In this document: positions 10,531 through 23,538 of the stretch, piece by piece | Layout: each line of letters opens with the position of its first letter | How positions within the stretch are numbered: the first letter of the stretch is position 1 | Source of the DNA: Rostratula benghalensis | Lineage: Eukaryota > Chordata > Aves > Charadriiformes > Rostratulidae | Direction of reading: 5' to 3' | Assembly (NCBI GenBank): GCA_013399305.1 | Contig: VXAI01000087.1 | Location: 2,508,285 to 2,572,284 of the forward strand | DNA length: 64,000 nt | Notes under the pieces: model-generated | What the model was told of the DNA's origin: nothing | Seen by the model: the letters and a program-made list of their open reading frames with translations, nothing else | The model's database searches: none | Translations under genes and position numbers: made by a program

Positions 10531-13500
10531 CTTCTCAGATTTATTAAATTAAAGTATTTCTCAAAATTTTGAAATTCAAATTACAATAAATGATATAAAA
10601 TCTGGCAAACCAAGGTGTAATATTTAAAATCCACACTCTGTGTACCAAGAAGTTGAAGAGACTAGAAGATATCTGAGCCCAGTCTGCAGTCCTTAATCAT
10701 GTGAAACTTATTCTGAAATCAATAAAATTAGTCAAGATTTATTGCAGTGAAGTTACTTGTTTTTAATGTCAGGTGATAGTGATAAAGAATCTTATATTAA
10801 TTGGCCATGTGCCCATGCAAAAATCTGACTCTTTCATACAGTCTGAGTATTTTCACACATAATTAAGTGCACACAGATGCTTGCAAAGAACCAAATTGAA
10901 AATCAGAAATTAAACCATAATTTCATTGATGTCAGCTGTAAAATTCCTGTAGTTTCAGCTGCACTGAGACTCCAACCCTGGATCTGCAGCTTCCCTGAAG
11001 CAGTCTGTCTTTATTTTAAAAATGAAACCAAATCATTCTTTGAAACTCTCAGTATAAGAGAGGATTCTTTCCCTGGACAAATCACAAATACAGATCTTAC
11101 CGACCAAAACAATTTTATATCAGGTTAAATATATAATATGTCAGGAAAGGAACTCTTTTAAAGAAAATATTATGCATAAAGATGAAGAAATGGGCCCAGA
11201 AAATTCCAGGAAATTAGATAAACACTGGGTAATTAGAAATAAAAGTCAAGGTAATCCTCAACAATTTAATTCTTAATTTACACACAGTAGCTCTTTCCCA
11301 TGCAAGTTTTGAATTTATTTCTAACCTACAGTACTGCAAGATCTTCAAAGAGTCTAACACACTTCCTACGTTTTTGTTCAATGAGAAATCATAGTTTAAG
11401 CTCTGGTATAATAGAAGCAGAATTACAAGAGGAATGGGAAGTAAGGTTATTATTAGAAGTTATTTTGAGTTATTAATTTCAGTAATATTTTTCTTCTTCT
11501 TCAAATTATTTTCTCTTTGTTTTGTTTTGCTGGGTATTTTTGCTGTTCTTTCCAAATTGCCTGTTTGATAATTTCTAAAGAACTAGATAAATGTAGAAAT
11601 CGTTTTTGCAATAAAACATTGTCAGAGAACTCTGGTGACAAAAATTGGAGAGAAAAGGGTTAGAAGAAAGGCAATTTAATAAAGTCATCCAAGAGCCTCA
11701 CTTTTCTATTTTCCTGAAATAACTTGCAAGTGCAGGTGAATTTTGCTGAATAGTATCAGTTGAGACTGCTGGATACAGTGAAGAGGTGTCCTCTTTATGC
11801 GTAATAGTAATAATAAGGTGTGAATATGCTGTCAAAGTTTAAATCCACACAATCCCTTTCAGAACACAGATTTTAATCTCCCTGTTAATTGAGAGGCCAG
11901 GCCACCCACTGCTCTGAATCAGAGCTTCTGCAGAACCTTCAGTGAGGGCTATTCAGCTTTGCCTTTAAATATTTATGTAGTTGCTGAGAGGGAGCCCAGA
12001 AGTAAACAAGAGTAAGTGCCTGTACTGATGATTCCCTTTTTAAAGGAAGATGAGAGGGAATGACTGAGTAGCAGGTTTTGCTGTGCACACGTCTTGTTTT
12101 GAAAATAAATATGAACAGTGTCAAACAGGGAGAAAGCACATGTCTCAAGCACTTTGTAAATCAGTAGTTCTTGTAGAAGGTTTCAATTTAAACCTATTGT
12201 GTATATATGGATATTGAATTTTTATCTTCCCCATGCTGATGACAGCTCCATTTTTGGACATAATTAAAAATAAATAAATAAATTATTATATAAATTATTT
12301 GGCCACACAGAAATAAAACAATAATTTACACTGCCCTACGCATAAGATCTTTGAGCATTTTTCAGTTTCTGAACAAAACCACAGCCCAGTGCTTTTATTA
12401 TATTTTTTCTTTTTTTGGAAATGGATGGTAGATGACAAGATACTAAGGCATCATAACACAAAGTCATGAGATTTATTGATTCAGCTCAAAGCTGCTGGAG
12501 TTCCCATACATCAGAGCTTTCAAGTAGTGGTGCATTCACCCTATATCATGTCCATTAAGGATTTTTTTATTATTAAAAATCCAATAAAATATTTATAACT
12601 CTGTTACAAACCCCTGATGGTTAGGTGAATGCAATTCTAAACACTATGATTGTCTAACACAAAGTTTTACACATATATCTTTTTGGAGGTTATTTTACTT
12701 CTTTCTTTTCTTTTTGTCAATCCATCGAGTTTTAATTTCAGAGCTATGAAAATTTTCAGGCTATCTACAGTAAGAGACTTCCTGACAACTGTCTGAAATG
12801 TCCATCTCTCTCCAGCAAAGTCTGAAATTTAAATCTCCCTGAAGGCTATTTGAATATCCTTTTGTGAATTCCAAAATAATTAGATGATCTCTTATAATGA
12901 AGCAATTTATATTAATAAAAGAAAAGTCACAACCTATCTAATGAAGGTTGGAGGTGGACTCTCTGCTCCCTTGTTACCACATCTTAATGCAGCATCTTTG
13001 TGTTTCTGGGAAAGCAATTGGAAAGTATTCTCTGGAGATGTCTGTACCAGAAAGAACATGAGAAGTTACGTGTACAGGACAAAGGCATGTCATTTCAAAA
13101 GAGTTATCATATTTTAGTGTACAGCCAGCAGTCTAGCAGATAGATTTTTACTAGTTCAAGCAGAGTTTTTAAGCTATTAAAACACTGCATCTCCCCACAA
13201 GAGAAGAGATAAAAATAGGAATATTTTCAATCATTTTAATCAGTCAGTGCATGAACTATCGAGGTATTTATATTTAGTGATACCAGTAGAGAGGTTTTTT
13301 ATACATGACTTTTCAAGGTATCCACAAGATCAAGAAAATACCTCAACATTCTGCAAATATTTTAATTTCAGCCGTTATTTCTTCTTGAATTTACTGCATA
13401 AAATAAAAAATATAAATTTATGCCACTTTTAATGTAGCTTATAAATTACTATCATAGATTATTGATTACTACTAATAATTACTGCATAGATAGGATAAAA

Positions 13501-13600
13501 ATGAGGAGACAGTAGATTTATTCACCATTCTAAAAAGTCCCTGTATATAAATGAGTAGAGAATAAGTAGTAGAGAAGAATCTCTTTAGGCAGTACCCGTG
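10531..13600. other. AT-rich unique non-coding sequence
   Basis: Nothing recognisable as gene or repeat. The frame at 10877-11128 (83 codons) and those at 11939-12148, 12884-13117 and 13247-13432 have no known motifs. AAATA-rich runs lie near 12265-12300. Confidence 0.55.
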
Positions 13601-14400
13601 TACCTTTTGGCCCAAGAGTCTGTGCATGTGGAAGTCGCATCAATTTAACTTCATAATTTTCTAAACCAATTTACCTAAGCTGACAGAAAGAAAGACTGCG
13701 GGCACCTTTCAGCACATAAACTTGGTTTCAGTGTAGTTTTGGCATGTTAGGCCTTCAGGCAAATGAGAAGACCTTTCACCTGGCCTGAGGTTAAGAGAAC
13801 TCAGCATGACACGGAAAAATACTGGACACGACCTGAGCAGTTGACAAAAGTTTCCTGCTGTGAAGCACAACCAGCCATCACAGATGATTAAAGGAGGACT
13901 TGAATGAGAAATGGTCAAACTTCACAGGAAACTGGAAGAAAACACTGGGCATCCTTTGGGGAGTGCAGTCTGGAAAAGCCAGCAGCACCTGGCTAATCAC
14001 CGCAGCAATAGCATGTATGGCAGGGACTGCCGAGTGAACAGAAAGAACAAATATGGGTTCAGGTATAGCACAGCTGGCAGCAGGGGAGAAATAATAATTA
14101 GGGAAGGTTGTTTATTTGGGCAGAAAGGAGAGAATGAAGGTGGTGGGGAAAAAAAAAAAAGGCCAATAAACAGGAAAGGGGGTAAGAGGGTACACAGACC
14201 TCTCTAGTACCAGTCAGAAAGTGATGTGCTGTTCACTGCAGCAAGAGAAGAAACCAGACCTGTTGTCAGATCTTCATAGTCAGGTCGGTGTGGTCTGGAA
14301 AGCCTGTGAGGAGTGAGGTAGTTGCTCTCCCTTGCCAGCAAGGGAATGCTTAACTGGGGAGATCAAGTACCTTCGCATCACTGCATCTGTTCCAGGCCTG
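13601..14400. other. Purine-rich, less AT-rich patch of unknown origin
   Basis: This stretch is visibly richer in G and A than its surroundings, including the GGGGAAAAAAAAAAAAGGCC run near 14150. A 98-codon frame at 13911-14207 runs through it but ends in a low-complexity run of Lys, Gly and Glu and resembles no protein I know, so I do not call a gene. No LTR ends or CR1 words are recognised. Confidence 0.4.
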
Positions 14401-15719
14401 ATGGCATCAGCACTACTGCCACTTTATAACAAATTATGTAATTAATCTTGTAATAAGAAATACTTGTGATGAATTTCCATAAGCCTGGGCTGTGGAGCCT
14501 TGGTAGGTACATTAGTTTGAAGGTTACAAGCGTAACGCACCAAATGGAACTTAAGAACCGAGATGGTACTGCAGTGTTGATTTGTCTTTTCTTCTCCCTA
14601 GTATTTTGTGTGTCTTGATATGAAGGTTTAGGTGCTTTTTGAGTTTTTTTGTTTTTGGTTGGTTTTTTTTTAATGAAGTAGGAAGAAACTGGTGGTGAGG
14701 AAAAGTATAGTGTGAAGTTCATTTATATGTCTTTTATCCCTCTTCTCTTTTATCGGTCACAATACAGATGCACATATCCGATTCCTATCATAGGCTTTCT
14801 CCGTTTAGAGAGAAATGGCATCTCATAGAAAATATTGGGCTATTAGTAAACACAGCAGCATGTGCAATATACTGGAAGTTCAAGACTCCCATATTTGCTT
14901 CCATAACTACTATAAGCCTCAGGAATACATTTCCAAACCAAAATAGTGGTTGGCGGTTTTCACCAAAAAGGGGAAATTTCATGTTAAAAAAAAAATAAAA
15001 AATTTTCAAATAGCTCTGTTAGACATCTTGGATACCTAATATATATCTCTTTATAGTATTACTAAGTTGTTGATCAGTTTTGTAATATAGTTTAATCTAA
15101 TACTTTTATAAGGTCAGATGAGGTTTCCTTTCTCCATGGGAAACTGAGCCATTCAAGTCTCTGAGACTGAGCCACAAAGGATCCATAATGGGATATGACT
15201 GCCTAAATGTAAATTAAATTTCCACCTTCCTCTGTTGCCTGAGAGACTTGCCCAGGCCTGCTAGAGCATCTTTGAAAGGAAAGGTTATTGAGTGTGTATT
15301 TCTTAAGATGCAGTGCCCCAACTAGATTGAACTCTTATATATAGAAGACTGGATGCTATATAGGAGACTGTAACCTTGCAAAGCCTATCCCGGTAATTCT
15401 TTGCACTGAACATCATATAAGCACATAAACAACTCAACTTCATAGCCATTTTAACGGTTTTTGATTTACTAATTTCCAAGAGCATGGACTTCCTTATATG
15501 CTGTCTAAAACGGAGTCTTCCACTAATAACATTTTGAGCCCTTTAAATGCCAGTTCATTTGCGTTCAAATGTCATTCTCTGAAATTATGGTAGCACTCCT
15601 GCATGTGACATTTCAGTGTGGAGAGTCACTTTGACGTAAGGAGAAATAACAGTGATTAGCTGGAGTGTGAGGAAGGTAGAGGCAGATGAAGCCTTTCACC
15701 TTTGGAACACTGGCAAGGC
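14401..15719. other. AT-rich unique non-coding sequence
   Basis: Only unassigned sequence with T-rich tracts near 14636-14672. Frames on both strands at 14788-15009 are mutual shadows in low-complexity DNA. I see no repeat family or exon. Confidence 0.5.
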
Positions 15720-15960
15720 CTGTGACACTGCTTAGCATGACATGAATATTTGTTACTGTTTGAAGGTGTAATTATCTTGAGATGTGTCTCTGCACCTGTT
15801 TGTGATTGTTTTAGAAGGATTCAGAAGTGACTACACCCTCAGCCGAACAATAGCTGTTGATAAAGTGCACGCTCCCAAGACATTGTAATTTTGAGTAAAG
15901 CAGATTAAGTCAAACTGAAGATTAATACATATTGAAAACAATCTGGTTTATTCAACATTT
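15720..15960. promoter_or_regulatory. Candidate non-coding regulatory block (motif-based guess)
   Basis: This block lacks simple repeats and CR1 sequence and has a balanced word content unlike its flanks. It holds TAATTA (15769-15774, homeodomain-like), CACCTG (15793-15798, E-box of the bHLH/zinc-finger type) and TGAATATTTG near 15742. Such clusters are typical of conserved enhancers, but each motif is common by chance in AT-rich DNA. Conservation cannot be judged from one sequence. Confidence 0.2.
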
Positions 15961-16364
15961 TAATAGAAAAGGAGTGCTTATAAAGAACCCTGGCAGCTAA
16001 GGGTTCACTGAGTATAGACAGGGTGTCAAGCCTCACATGGCACTGATCTGACTGATGCTGAGACCAACTAGAAGAGCAGTGTGGGAAAGCCTAAGCCACA
16101 AAGGCTTTTCTAGATAAGGAGATGAGTTTTTCTAGGCTCCTGTGTGTTCCAGGTGCTGAATATTCTTGCAGCCTTTGCATCATTTGTTCACTGGAACTTC
16201 TTGCTCCTTCCCTGCTGTACTCATCCTCTGCTGCCTTCTCAGAGTATTTCATTGAGAGACTCACCCCCACTCCATCCAAAACAGAATAAAGGAAACTTTG
16301 GTCAAAGACTAGGGCACTGTAAGTGTATGTATGCATTATATTTTCATATAACCTGGTTTCTTGG
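15961..16364. other. Unassigned non-coding sequence
   Basis: Slightly less AT-rich, with overlapping frames on both strands at 16091-16431 that share no similarity with known proteins. No repeat is recognised. Confidence 0.45.
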
Positions 16365-16422
16365 GTTGTTTTTTTGTTTGATTGATTTTTGGTTTTGTTT
16401 TTGGTTTTTTGTTTTTGTTTTT
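16365..16422. repeat. T-rich (GTTTTT)n-like low-complexity tract
   Basis: Irregular units of G plus four to seven T fill this stretch. It is a degenerate microsatellite without other features. Confidence 0.85.
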
Positions 16423-16720
16423 CCCATGTAATGTATTTCCCATATCTCTTGGTAAAGATGGCACTTAATATCTTGTTTAACTCTAGCCCTCAAACGCTTT
16501 AGCATGTTCTTGAACACACATACACACAAATAGTAAACATATAATTCAAGTAAAGACAAGTAAATTCTAAAAATATTTTTTGTGTGTACTGCCTCAAAGT
16601 ACACAGGTTAAAACTTCCAGGCTTAACAGGAGGAGATAAGATAAACTTCCAGTATTCAGTTTTCTAGCATCATGGGGAAGTAATAGCAGCACTGATAGAT
16701 AATCCATATTGAAAACTACT

Positions 16721-16792
16721 GAAGAAAGAAAGAAGGAAGGAAGGAAGGAAGGAAGGAAGGAAGGAANNNNNNNNNNNNNNNNNNNNNNNNNA

Positions 16793-16884
<92 letters not shown>

Positions 16885-16911
16885 AAAGGAAAGAAAGAAA
16901 GAAAGAAAGAA
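16721..16911 (+). repeat. Compound tetranucleotide microsatellite (GGAA)n...(GAAA)n with gap
   Basis: The left part (about 16731-16766) is pure AAGG units after a short GAAA start, and the right part (16792-16911) is almost pure AAAG for about 30 units, interrupted once by AAAAGG near 16885. The two unit types meet inside a block of N, so true length and junction are unknown. Reading frames through it give Lys-Glu-Arg or Phe-Leu-Ser runs that are pure repeat artefacts. Confidence 0.97.
16767..16791. other. Assembly gap, 25 N
   Basis: Exactly 25 N inside the tetranucleotide repeat. The number is probably a placeholder and not a measured length. Confidence 0.99.
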
Positions 16912-19499
16912 TTTCATAATGTAAAGCCATGTCCACAGCTTAGATTACAAGCTTAAACCAAATATTTAAATTGTTTCATAAAGTTACATATTGATTCTCA
17001 AAGAATAATGCAGAGCAAAGACTTAATCTATTTTGCTGACAAGGAAGAAAAAAATCAATGACCAAGAAACTAGATGCAAAAAGCTGCTGAAACGATACAG
17101 TGAAACCATCATCTAAACTCACAGTTATGGCTGTAGCAATAAGAAGAAAATGCAGTTTTATGCTGATATACTTATTCCCCAATCCCTTTGTTATCACTGA
17201 CAGAAATATTCAAAAATGTCCAAAGGAATATGCAAAATGTAAGTAACATCACAAATATTTGGCATCAAAGATATGTAGTCCCCGTCTTCCCTCCCTTTTT
17301 CCCCAGTTACAGTTCAAGACCATACAACAAAGGATGGAATAGACTCAGGGGGGAGATGGTAGCTCATGAGTAATACTATAACTTCCAGAAATCTTAGTGC
17401 AAAGACAGGTTTGAATAACAGCTTAAAGAATCCAGATTTCTCCAGGAAGACACTGAAGAACCACCAAATGCATCACTTTGGGAAATTACCTGAAGGAAAA
17501 GGAAACTGACACAGATAGATCTTATGGTTTAGCTCAATTATTTAGCTGAAAAAAAAGCATTACACCTAATCCAAAAGGGTGGGGAGTGAAGTGTCTGAAT
17601 CTAAAGTATGTAGATAGTTATTTACTCCTATCCACAAGAAGTGCTTTCCTATGAAGGGACTACAATGTATCAAAGTATTTGTAGACAGTGCACTGGCTTG
17701 AAGGGTGCAGAGAAAAGTATTGATTGGCCAATGGGAACAAGTCTAAAAGACTTATATTCACATTTCAATTTTCGAGGTCCTTTGTATGTACTTTCTCTAG
17801 ATATTTATGTGTTTGATATATACTAGTGTGAATGTTCATAGAAATTAGTATTCGTATGCCTGTACTTCCAATGAAGAGATTTTTCAATCTGTATTCATCT
17901 ATAATATTTCTTATAGTTATCTGCATTTCACGTGTATAAATGACATAACTAACCAGCATAACGCAAGCTATTTCTGTTACAGGCAGACTCCTATTTGAAA
18001 TTCAAAGTATACCAGTTACTTTCATAAAGAAATTACATATGTATGATTATATGAAATACAAATAATGACGCATAATTTATTTTCCTAATAACATTACATG
18101 AGAATTCTCCATTATGAATTCAAAAGTAATTTTCTTGATTAAAATAACTTCCAGCCCAAAAAAATTCTCTCTGGAAAAATATGAATTTTGAATAACAGAA
18201 CCTGCTGAGTATTATGAAAGGTTTAAATAGCAAAAGGTTTTCATAATTATTGCTATAAAATTATTCACTCAGTACAAATGACCATTGAAAAAGAACATTT
18301 AAATTATGCAAATTTACTATGTATTTTCTCTTCTGGCAGCCTTCCCACTAACAATACTCTTTAGTGAAAAGCCTTCGGTCTGCTTTTTTATTTTTTTTCA
18401 GGCTGAAGCAACCATAGAATTTTAAAAGAAAAAAATCTTGCAGGTAGAAAAATCACAAGTAGTAAATGATCAAAAGCTTTCTCAGTTCTACTGGTCACAT
18501 ACTCTTAAGACTCTAAAATATAGCATTTACATCTTATGCAAATGCATCTAAAAATACCTTTGGCTTTGAAACAATTCAAATTAATGTTAACTATCATCCT
18601 ATATCATTCATGAAGAATCTTCAAGGAGCAAGCTGCACCATCTTTCTAGGACTGAGAATGTAGTAAGGTATTAAAAAAAATTCTTGCTTTTCTTTTGCCT
18701 TTTTTTTCCAAAAATTTAAATTTAAAATAGTATGTCTTTCATTAAAATTTAAATTAAAGTGTAAATGCATGGCAAGGAACAAATAATGCCTATTTCTCAT
18801 TAGAATTTGAAATGTTGAAGAAAGTTTTATTAGACTTGTGAATTGCAGTATGTGAAGGCCTTTTGGCTTGGTCTTGTCTTTCACAAGTGAAAATTAGACA
18901 TAAACCAATCTCCATCATAAAAAATGAGACAGAGAATATTTTAATATTCTCATCAAAAGATGATCTTCCTTTTTACTTCTCTAATCTGGAATTGTACAGA
19001 ATTAATATAATCACAGTAAAAATATAGGAACTTTAGAGACAAAGATCCAAAAGCATGAAATATTGAGTAAAAGCAGTTCATGTCTTATGAATCAGAAAAA
19101 AAAAAAATGAGCCATGCATGCTAAAACATCCACAGTACTCTCTGAAAAAACACCAAAAGATAAATAAAGCCCATACAGTTCAAGAAACTTATTTTGTGTG
19201 ATCTGGAAATTACCCTTACTATCTGGAAGCAAGACTTAATTAATAAAAATGATCTGTGATATAGGATAGGAACACTGGCGAAACTGAGCAGAGATCCATA
19301 AAGGTTCAGCAGTGGACTTTATTTGACTGCATATCATATTTCCATGGATTTTGTCCATTTTTATTTTACCATCTGATAATAAGGCATACATTCAAAAAAT
19401 TTCTTGACTTGAAACACATATGGAGAGTAACATTTTAATTGTGTAGCTGCTGGAAGGTGAGAATTGCTCTAGAGTGTGCAGAGACAGTTTAGTATTCAT
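16912..19499. other. AT-rich unique non-coding sequence
   Basis: No gene, RNA or transposon is recognised. AAATTTAAATTT-type words lie near 18713-18755, and short homopolymer runs are scattered. Frames such as 17641-17826 and 18621-18884 have no recognisable motifs. Confidence 0.55.
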
Positions 19500-21951
19500 G
19501 GGTGGGTTGTTTTGTTTTTGTTTTTGTTTTTTTTTATCCTTTAGCCTTAGCAAAGAAAGAGCTTTTCTGACTTTTTAAGGAGAGGGCAAAAATGTGTAGG
19601 TTGATGTGTAGGATGAACTTTGGACTGAGGCCAATTAAAATAAGAATATTTAAAATATCCTTGGTAGAAATCACACTTCTTTTTTTTTTTTTTAATAATA
19701 ATTCCTGCCTATCTAACTTAAAGAAAAAGTATTGCTGACCGGGGGTTGGCACTGCCAGCCAGCCTCAACTGCTGGTTTTTTCAGCGAGGGTAAAATATAC
19801 ATTTTGTACTAGTGTTAGTATTTCCTTTGTCCCAGTTCATATGTCTCTCTGTGCTAAACCTCCAGTCTCTCCTGATAAGCCAGGCAGTCGGGATATGCAG
19901 CCGTGTGGCTGAACCATCTCCTTCCATTCATTTTGCGGTCCATTTCAATGGAATGATCTGAAGTAAAACAGTAGAAAGCACTCACTGTTTTCTAACCTTT
20001 CCTAAGAGATGACCTTTCCATTAGATATGGTATAGCGACCTACACTGTGGGAAGCCTTTTAAAGACAGTTGGTTTGCTATTTCCCAAATGGATTTGTTTG
20101 TCTGGAAAGCAAATCATTAGCTGTCTGCGAGTCAGTTCTTTGCTGCTCCTATCAAAAGCTTTGAGGCTCTTTAAGTGTTGGAAGTTAGCCAGAAAGATTT
20201 TATGTTGTGTACAAGTTCTGTTTCAGAGCTCAGACGTGAATTCTTTATAGTGAGATTACTGATATCTCAACTACTCAGTCTCCATGGGAGTGAGACACTG
20301 GTCCATTCCAGGAAGGGAAAGGAAGGGTGATCTTAAGTGAGATTAACCATCTCAGTTCAGGAGAAACTTGAGTCTTAAGATATCACAACTGTTGCTTAAA
20401 GATATCTGTTTTAACTATTTGAACCTAAATACTTCATAGTTTCTTTCTTCCAAAGTATTTGATTTTACATGACTCCAGAAACATATAGATATTTTTAAAG
20501 AAAAAATTCTGATTTGTTGTTTTATGGCGATTTTGGAGGTTTTTTTGTTTGGTTGGTTTTTGAGTTTTTTAAAATCTCATTATGGTAAATTCCTTTTTAT
20601 TCTCTCTTTTATAAAGAAAAAAATATATTTAATATTCTCATTCCTTATACTGCATTCTTAATTGCACAAAACATAAATTGTTCGTGTACAGAAAGCTGGG
20701 AAAAAACCCTAAAAACTAACAAATTAGCCTCCTACAAACACAGCCAATCATAACAATTCATGACACAAGGTGGTAACAGACCTCCTCGGTAAGTGATAAC
20801 TTACCAAAGTTCTGTTTTATTTCAAGGCCTTCGGACAGACAACCTGTCTCCCGCCCTCTACGCTGCTGTGGTCAGCAACTGGAAAAGAAAGTAGCAGTGT
20901 CCAGTTAAAGGCGGTAAAGACCTTACTTCTGCAATGTCATCCTCAGATACCATTGCATTTTCCATTTCCTACAAAGAACAAAATGACTGAAACAGAAATG
21001 ACAACTTAGCAAAGTTGGAGATCTACTCTCTGCAAAAGACCACTATGTACGTTTCTAAAACATAACCCCATCTTTAGTGTTAATGTTCTTAGATATATTT
21101 ACTTAGCAGTCATTGTACAGATACATGAAAATTCCACACCATTAAAAAAGAAAAAAAAGCAGACCAGAGAACACCTATAGTCATACAGAGCTGTGAAAAG
21201 GGATCAGTTGCTCATTGTGCTCTACAAATCATGAGCGAGTGTCAGGTAAAGGCAACAAAGCTCAAAAAGAAGAAAACCAAGTGTCTCCTGACAGTCCGTA
21301 GGTGAGCTGTAAAGCTCCTTGGTTCAAGATGCGGGAGTACTAGAAGTCTGCAGGAACTCAAAGGGCAACTGGAGAAATAGCATGGAAAGAGAAGAGGGAA
21401 GTGTAATTCAAAAATACGATCATTATTTCAGGATGTTATTGGGACCTCAGTTGTTGGAGGCTGGGAGAATATTGTGAAGGACTATCACTATTTATTTGGG
21501 GGTTTTAATTATGTTTTTATATATATATTATACATACTGTAATTTGTTCCTGGCATCTACATTCCACCATTGCTGGCAGAATACTCAGACAAATGATTCT
21601 TTAGTCTTATATTATAGACAGTTATATATTTTTATAACATTCAGTTTATCTTTAACAGAAATTTGTTTACTGTGTGCAGATGCAATGGGTGACATTCCAC
21701 ACATTGCCTCATAATAAGTTCTTGCAGCTAATACTTTATCTCCAGGGTGTAAATCAATTAGTTAAATCCATGTTTTTCATGTTCTAAAGTATTTTCACTT
21801 TTAGAAAAAAAACAGAATTAATTGGCCTCATTTATTCTCCATGTGACAGTGCTCAGTTTCAACTTTGTTTCAGTGAGGTACAGTAATTTCTTCATTATGA
21901 GTTGGAACTGTTCCCAGCTTTGTATATTCTTAAATAACAAAACAGTGAAAA
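19500..21951. other. AT-rich unique sequence with GC-richer patch near 19740-19940
   Basis: T-rich tracts lie at 19504-19537 and 19679-19694. Around 19740-19940 and 20820-20900 the composition is more balanced, but I recognise neither exon nor repeat there. The frame at 20047-20250 has no known similarity. TA repeats occur near 21519-21531. Confidence 0.5.
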
Positions 21952-21971
21952 TATAATTTTATAAAATTATA
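21952..21971. repeat. 20-bp perfect AT palindrome
   Basis: TATAATTTTATAAAATTATA reads the same on both strands. In such AT-rich DNA a palindrome of this length can arise by chance or slippage; no function is implied. Confidence 0.95.
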
Positions 21972-22484
21972 GTCTAGAACTGAAAAAAACAACACAAATC
22001 AAAACACTTTTTGGGTACACTTGTATTTATTGAATTTCTACATTAAAGAAAATAGATTTAGCAGAAATTTTAATTACTTGTTCAAAGAAGCCCATCCATT
22101 TATGATACTTGGGAAAAAAATAAACTTGGAAAAATTGTGAAATCAGAGCAAATGACAGTAAAAGAAAATATCCTTTTCTTCTTTCCTTTAAAAAAGAGAT
22201 CAACTATTTTCTAACGTACCATTTTGTGATGACACCTGATAAATTGTGACTACATTTCACAATTATTTTGGTGTGGTCCATTTTTACTGGAATATGAGCA
22301 TGAGTGTGGGTTTTTTCATAAATTGTACAGATATGTGCATGGTGAAGGAGTAGATAAAAACATCTTTGTAAGAATATATTTTCTTTATTGTTTTGGGTTC
22401 TAATCTCAGTTCCCAAACTGAAGTTATTATGCCCATGCAAGAGTTTTGTCTTTACCAAACATTCACTCATTTCAGTATAATCCT
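21972..22484. other. AT-rich unique sequence before a CR1 copy
   Basis: Nothing recognised. A 101-codon minus-strand frame at 22204-22509 runs into the CR1 end and has no protein similarity. Confidence 0.5.
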
Positions 22485-22662
22485 CCTGATGGAGGATTTG
22501 GTTGAACACTGGAACAGGTTGCCCAGGGAAGTGATTGAGGCCCCTTCTCTGAAGGTATTCAAGGTGAGGCTCAACGAGGCCCTGGGCAACCTGACTGTGG
22601 GGAGGTTGAACTAGATGACCCTAGAGGTCCTTCCAGCCAGGACCATTCTATGGTTCTATGAT
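22485..22662 (+). mobile_element. 5'-truncated CR1 LINE 3' end
   Basis: The copy begins near 22485-22498 and encodes HWNRLPREVIEAPSLKVFKV then RLNEALGNL, the C-terminal end of CR1 ORF2 (22519 onward), followed by the short 3' untranslated region with GAACTAGATGACCCTAGAGG at 22607 and TCCTTCCAGCCAGGACCATT, ending in ATTCTATGGTTCTATGAT at 22645-22662. The coding part is still open here, which suggests a relatively well-kept copy, but only about 40 codons of the element remain. The left truncation point is approximate. Confidence 0.93.
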
Positions 22663-23306
22663 TAGAGAAATCTAGAAAGATAAAGCATTTGAGTAACTGT
22701 GAAGTTCCTAAGCCGTCAAGAGTGGCATGAATCATAATGTCAGCATTAATTCACCATTTGTGAAGTTGTATGATTGAGGATCATCATCATTTCCTACCTC
22801 CTTATCCCAGTCATTAGCAACTCTAACAAGTAGGAACCTCATGTCACAAAAAATGTAAAGGCACGTTTCACAAGCTGTGTGGGATGCCTTCAAAGAGAGT
22901 CAAGAGTGAATGGTAAGTTATAATCAGGAACAGGTCCAAAACTGATTGGTATGTTTTCTTTACACATTGTATGTGCTTTAAAAACTCAAGTATTTTATCC
23001 ACGGAAACTTGTCATATCATGTCATTTTGGTTTAGTGATAGGAAAGTCTGGGGGGTCTTTTTTAGCAGAAAATATTCAAAAGTGCTTTGGAATCAGGACC
23101 TGTACTGTCTTGTGTAAAAAAGACAGGCAAGCAAAGTGTAGAATGTTCCAAATGTGCTCTACCTTTTTAGAAACATGTATGTCCCCAGATACACAGATAC
23201 ACAAATGTCATCCATAGGTATAATGTATGTTGGTAAATTACCTGCAGGTGTACATCTGGTTCTGCCATTGCTCTGCCAGATGTAGTGTGCGTCAAAGCTG
23301 ATGCAA
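22663..23306. other. AT-rich unique non-coding sequence
   Basis: No exon, repeat or RNA gene recognised. The frame at 22951-23217 (88 codons) has no similarity I know. Confidence 0.5.
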
Positions 23307-23342
23307 AGATTAACACTAATGGATAGATTAACACTAATGGAT
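23307..23342. repeat. Two tandem copies of an 18-bp unit
   Basis: AGATTAACACTAATGGAT occurs at 23307-23324 and again at 23325-23342 with no difference. Identity of both copies suggests a fairly recent slippage duplication. Confidence 0.97.
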
Positions 23343-23538
23343 AGAGGTGTAGACTGCAAGAAGGAGAGAACATTCAGTGGTTTTTTGCCTGAGGAGTAGC
23401 TCCTCGCTACATACCCTCACTATCTAGAGTTTATTTTTCCCTTATTAGGTTTAATTAGTCTAAAAGCTTCATTTTTAGACTTGTCTGCCTGAAGTAGTTA
23501 TCTCCGTTTCCTCAAAATTAAGGTAACTCAAATTAAGC

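Noticed and set aside
13911..14207. 98-codon open frame as a gene
   Set aside because: No domain, no signal of splicing or promoter, and a low-complexity Lys/Gly/Glu end over a purine-rich run.
16594..16936. Repeat-encoded proteins (Phe-Leu-Ser or Lys-Glu-Arg runs)
   Set aside because: All frames pass through the GGAA/GAAA microsatellite and the N gap; there is no coding evidence.
22204..22280. C/D-box snoRNA (TGATGA near 22226)
   Set aside because: No properly spaced D box and no terminal stem.
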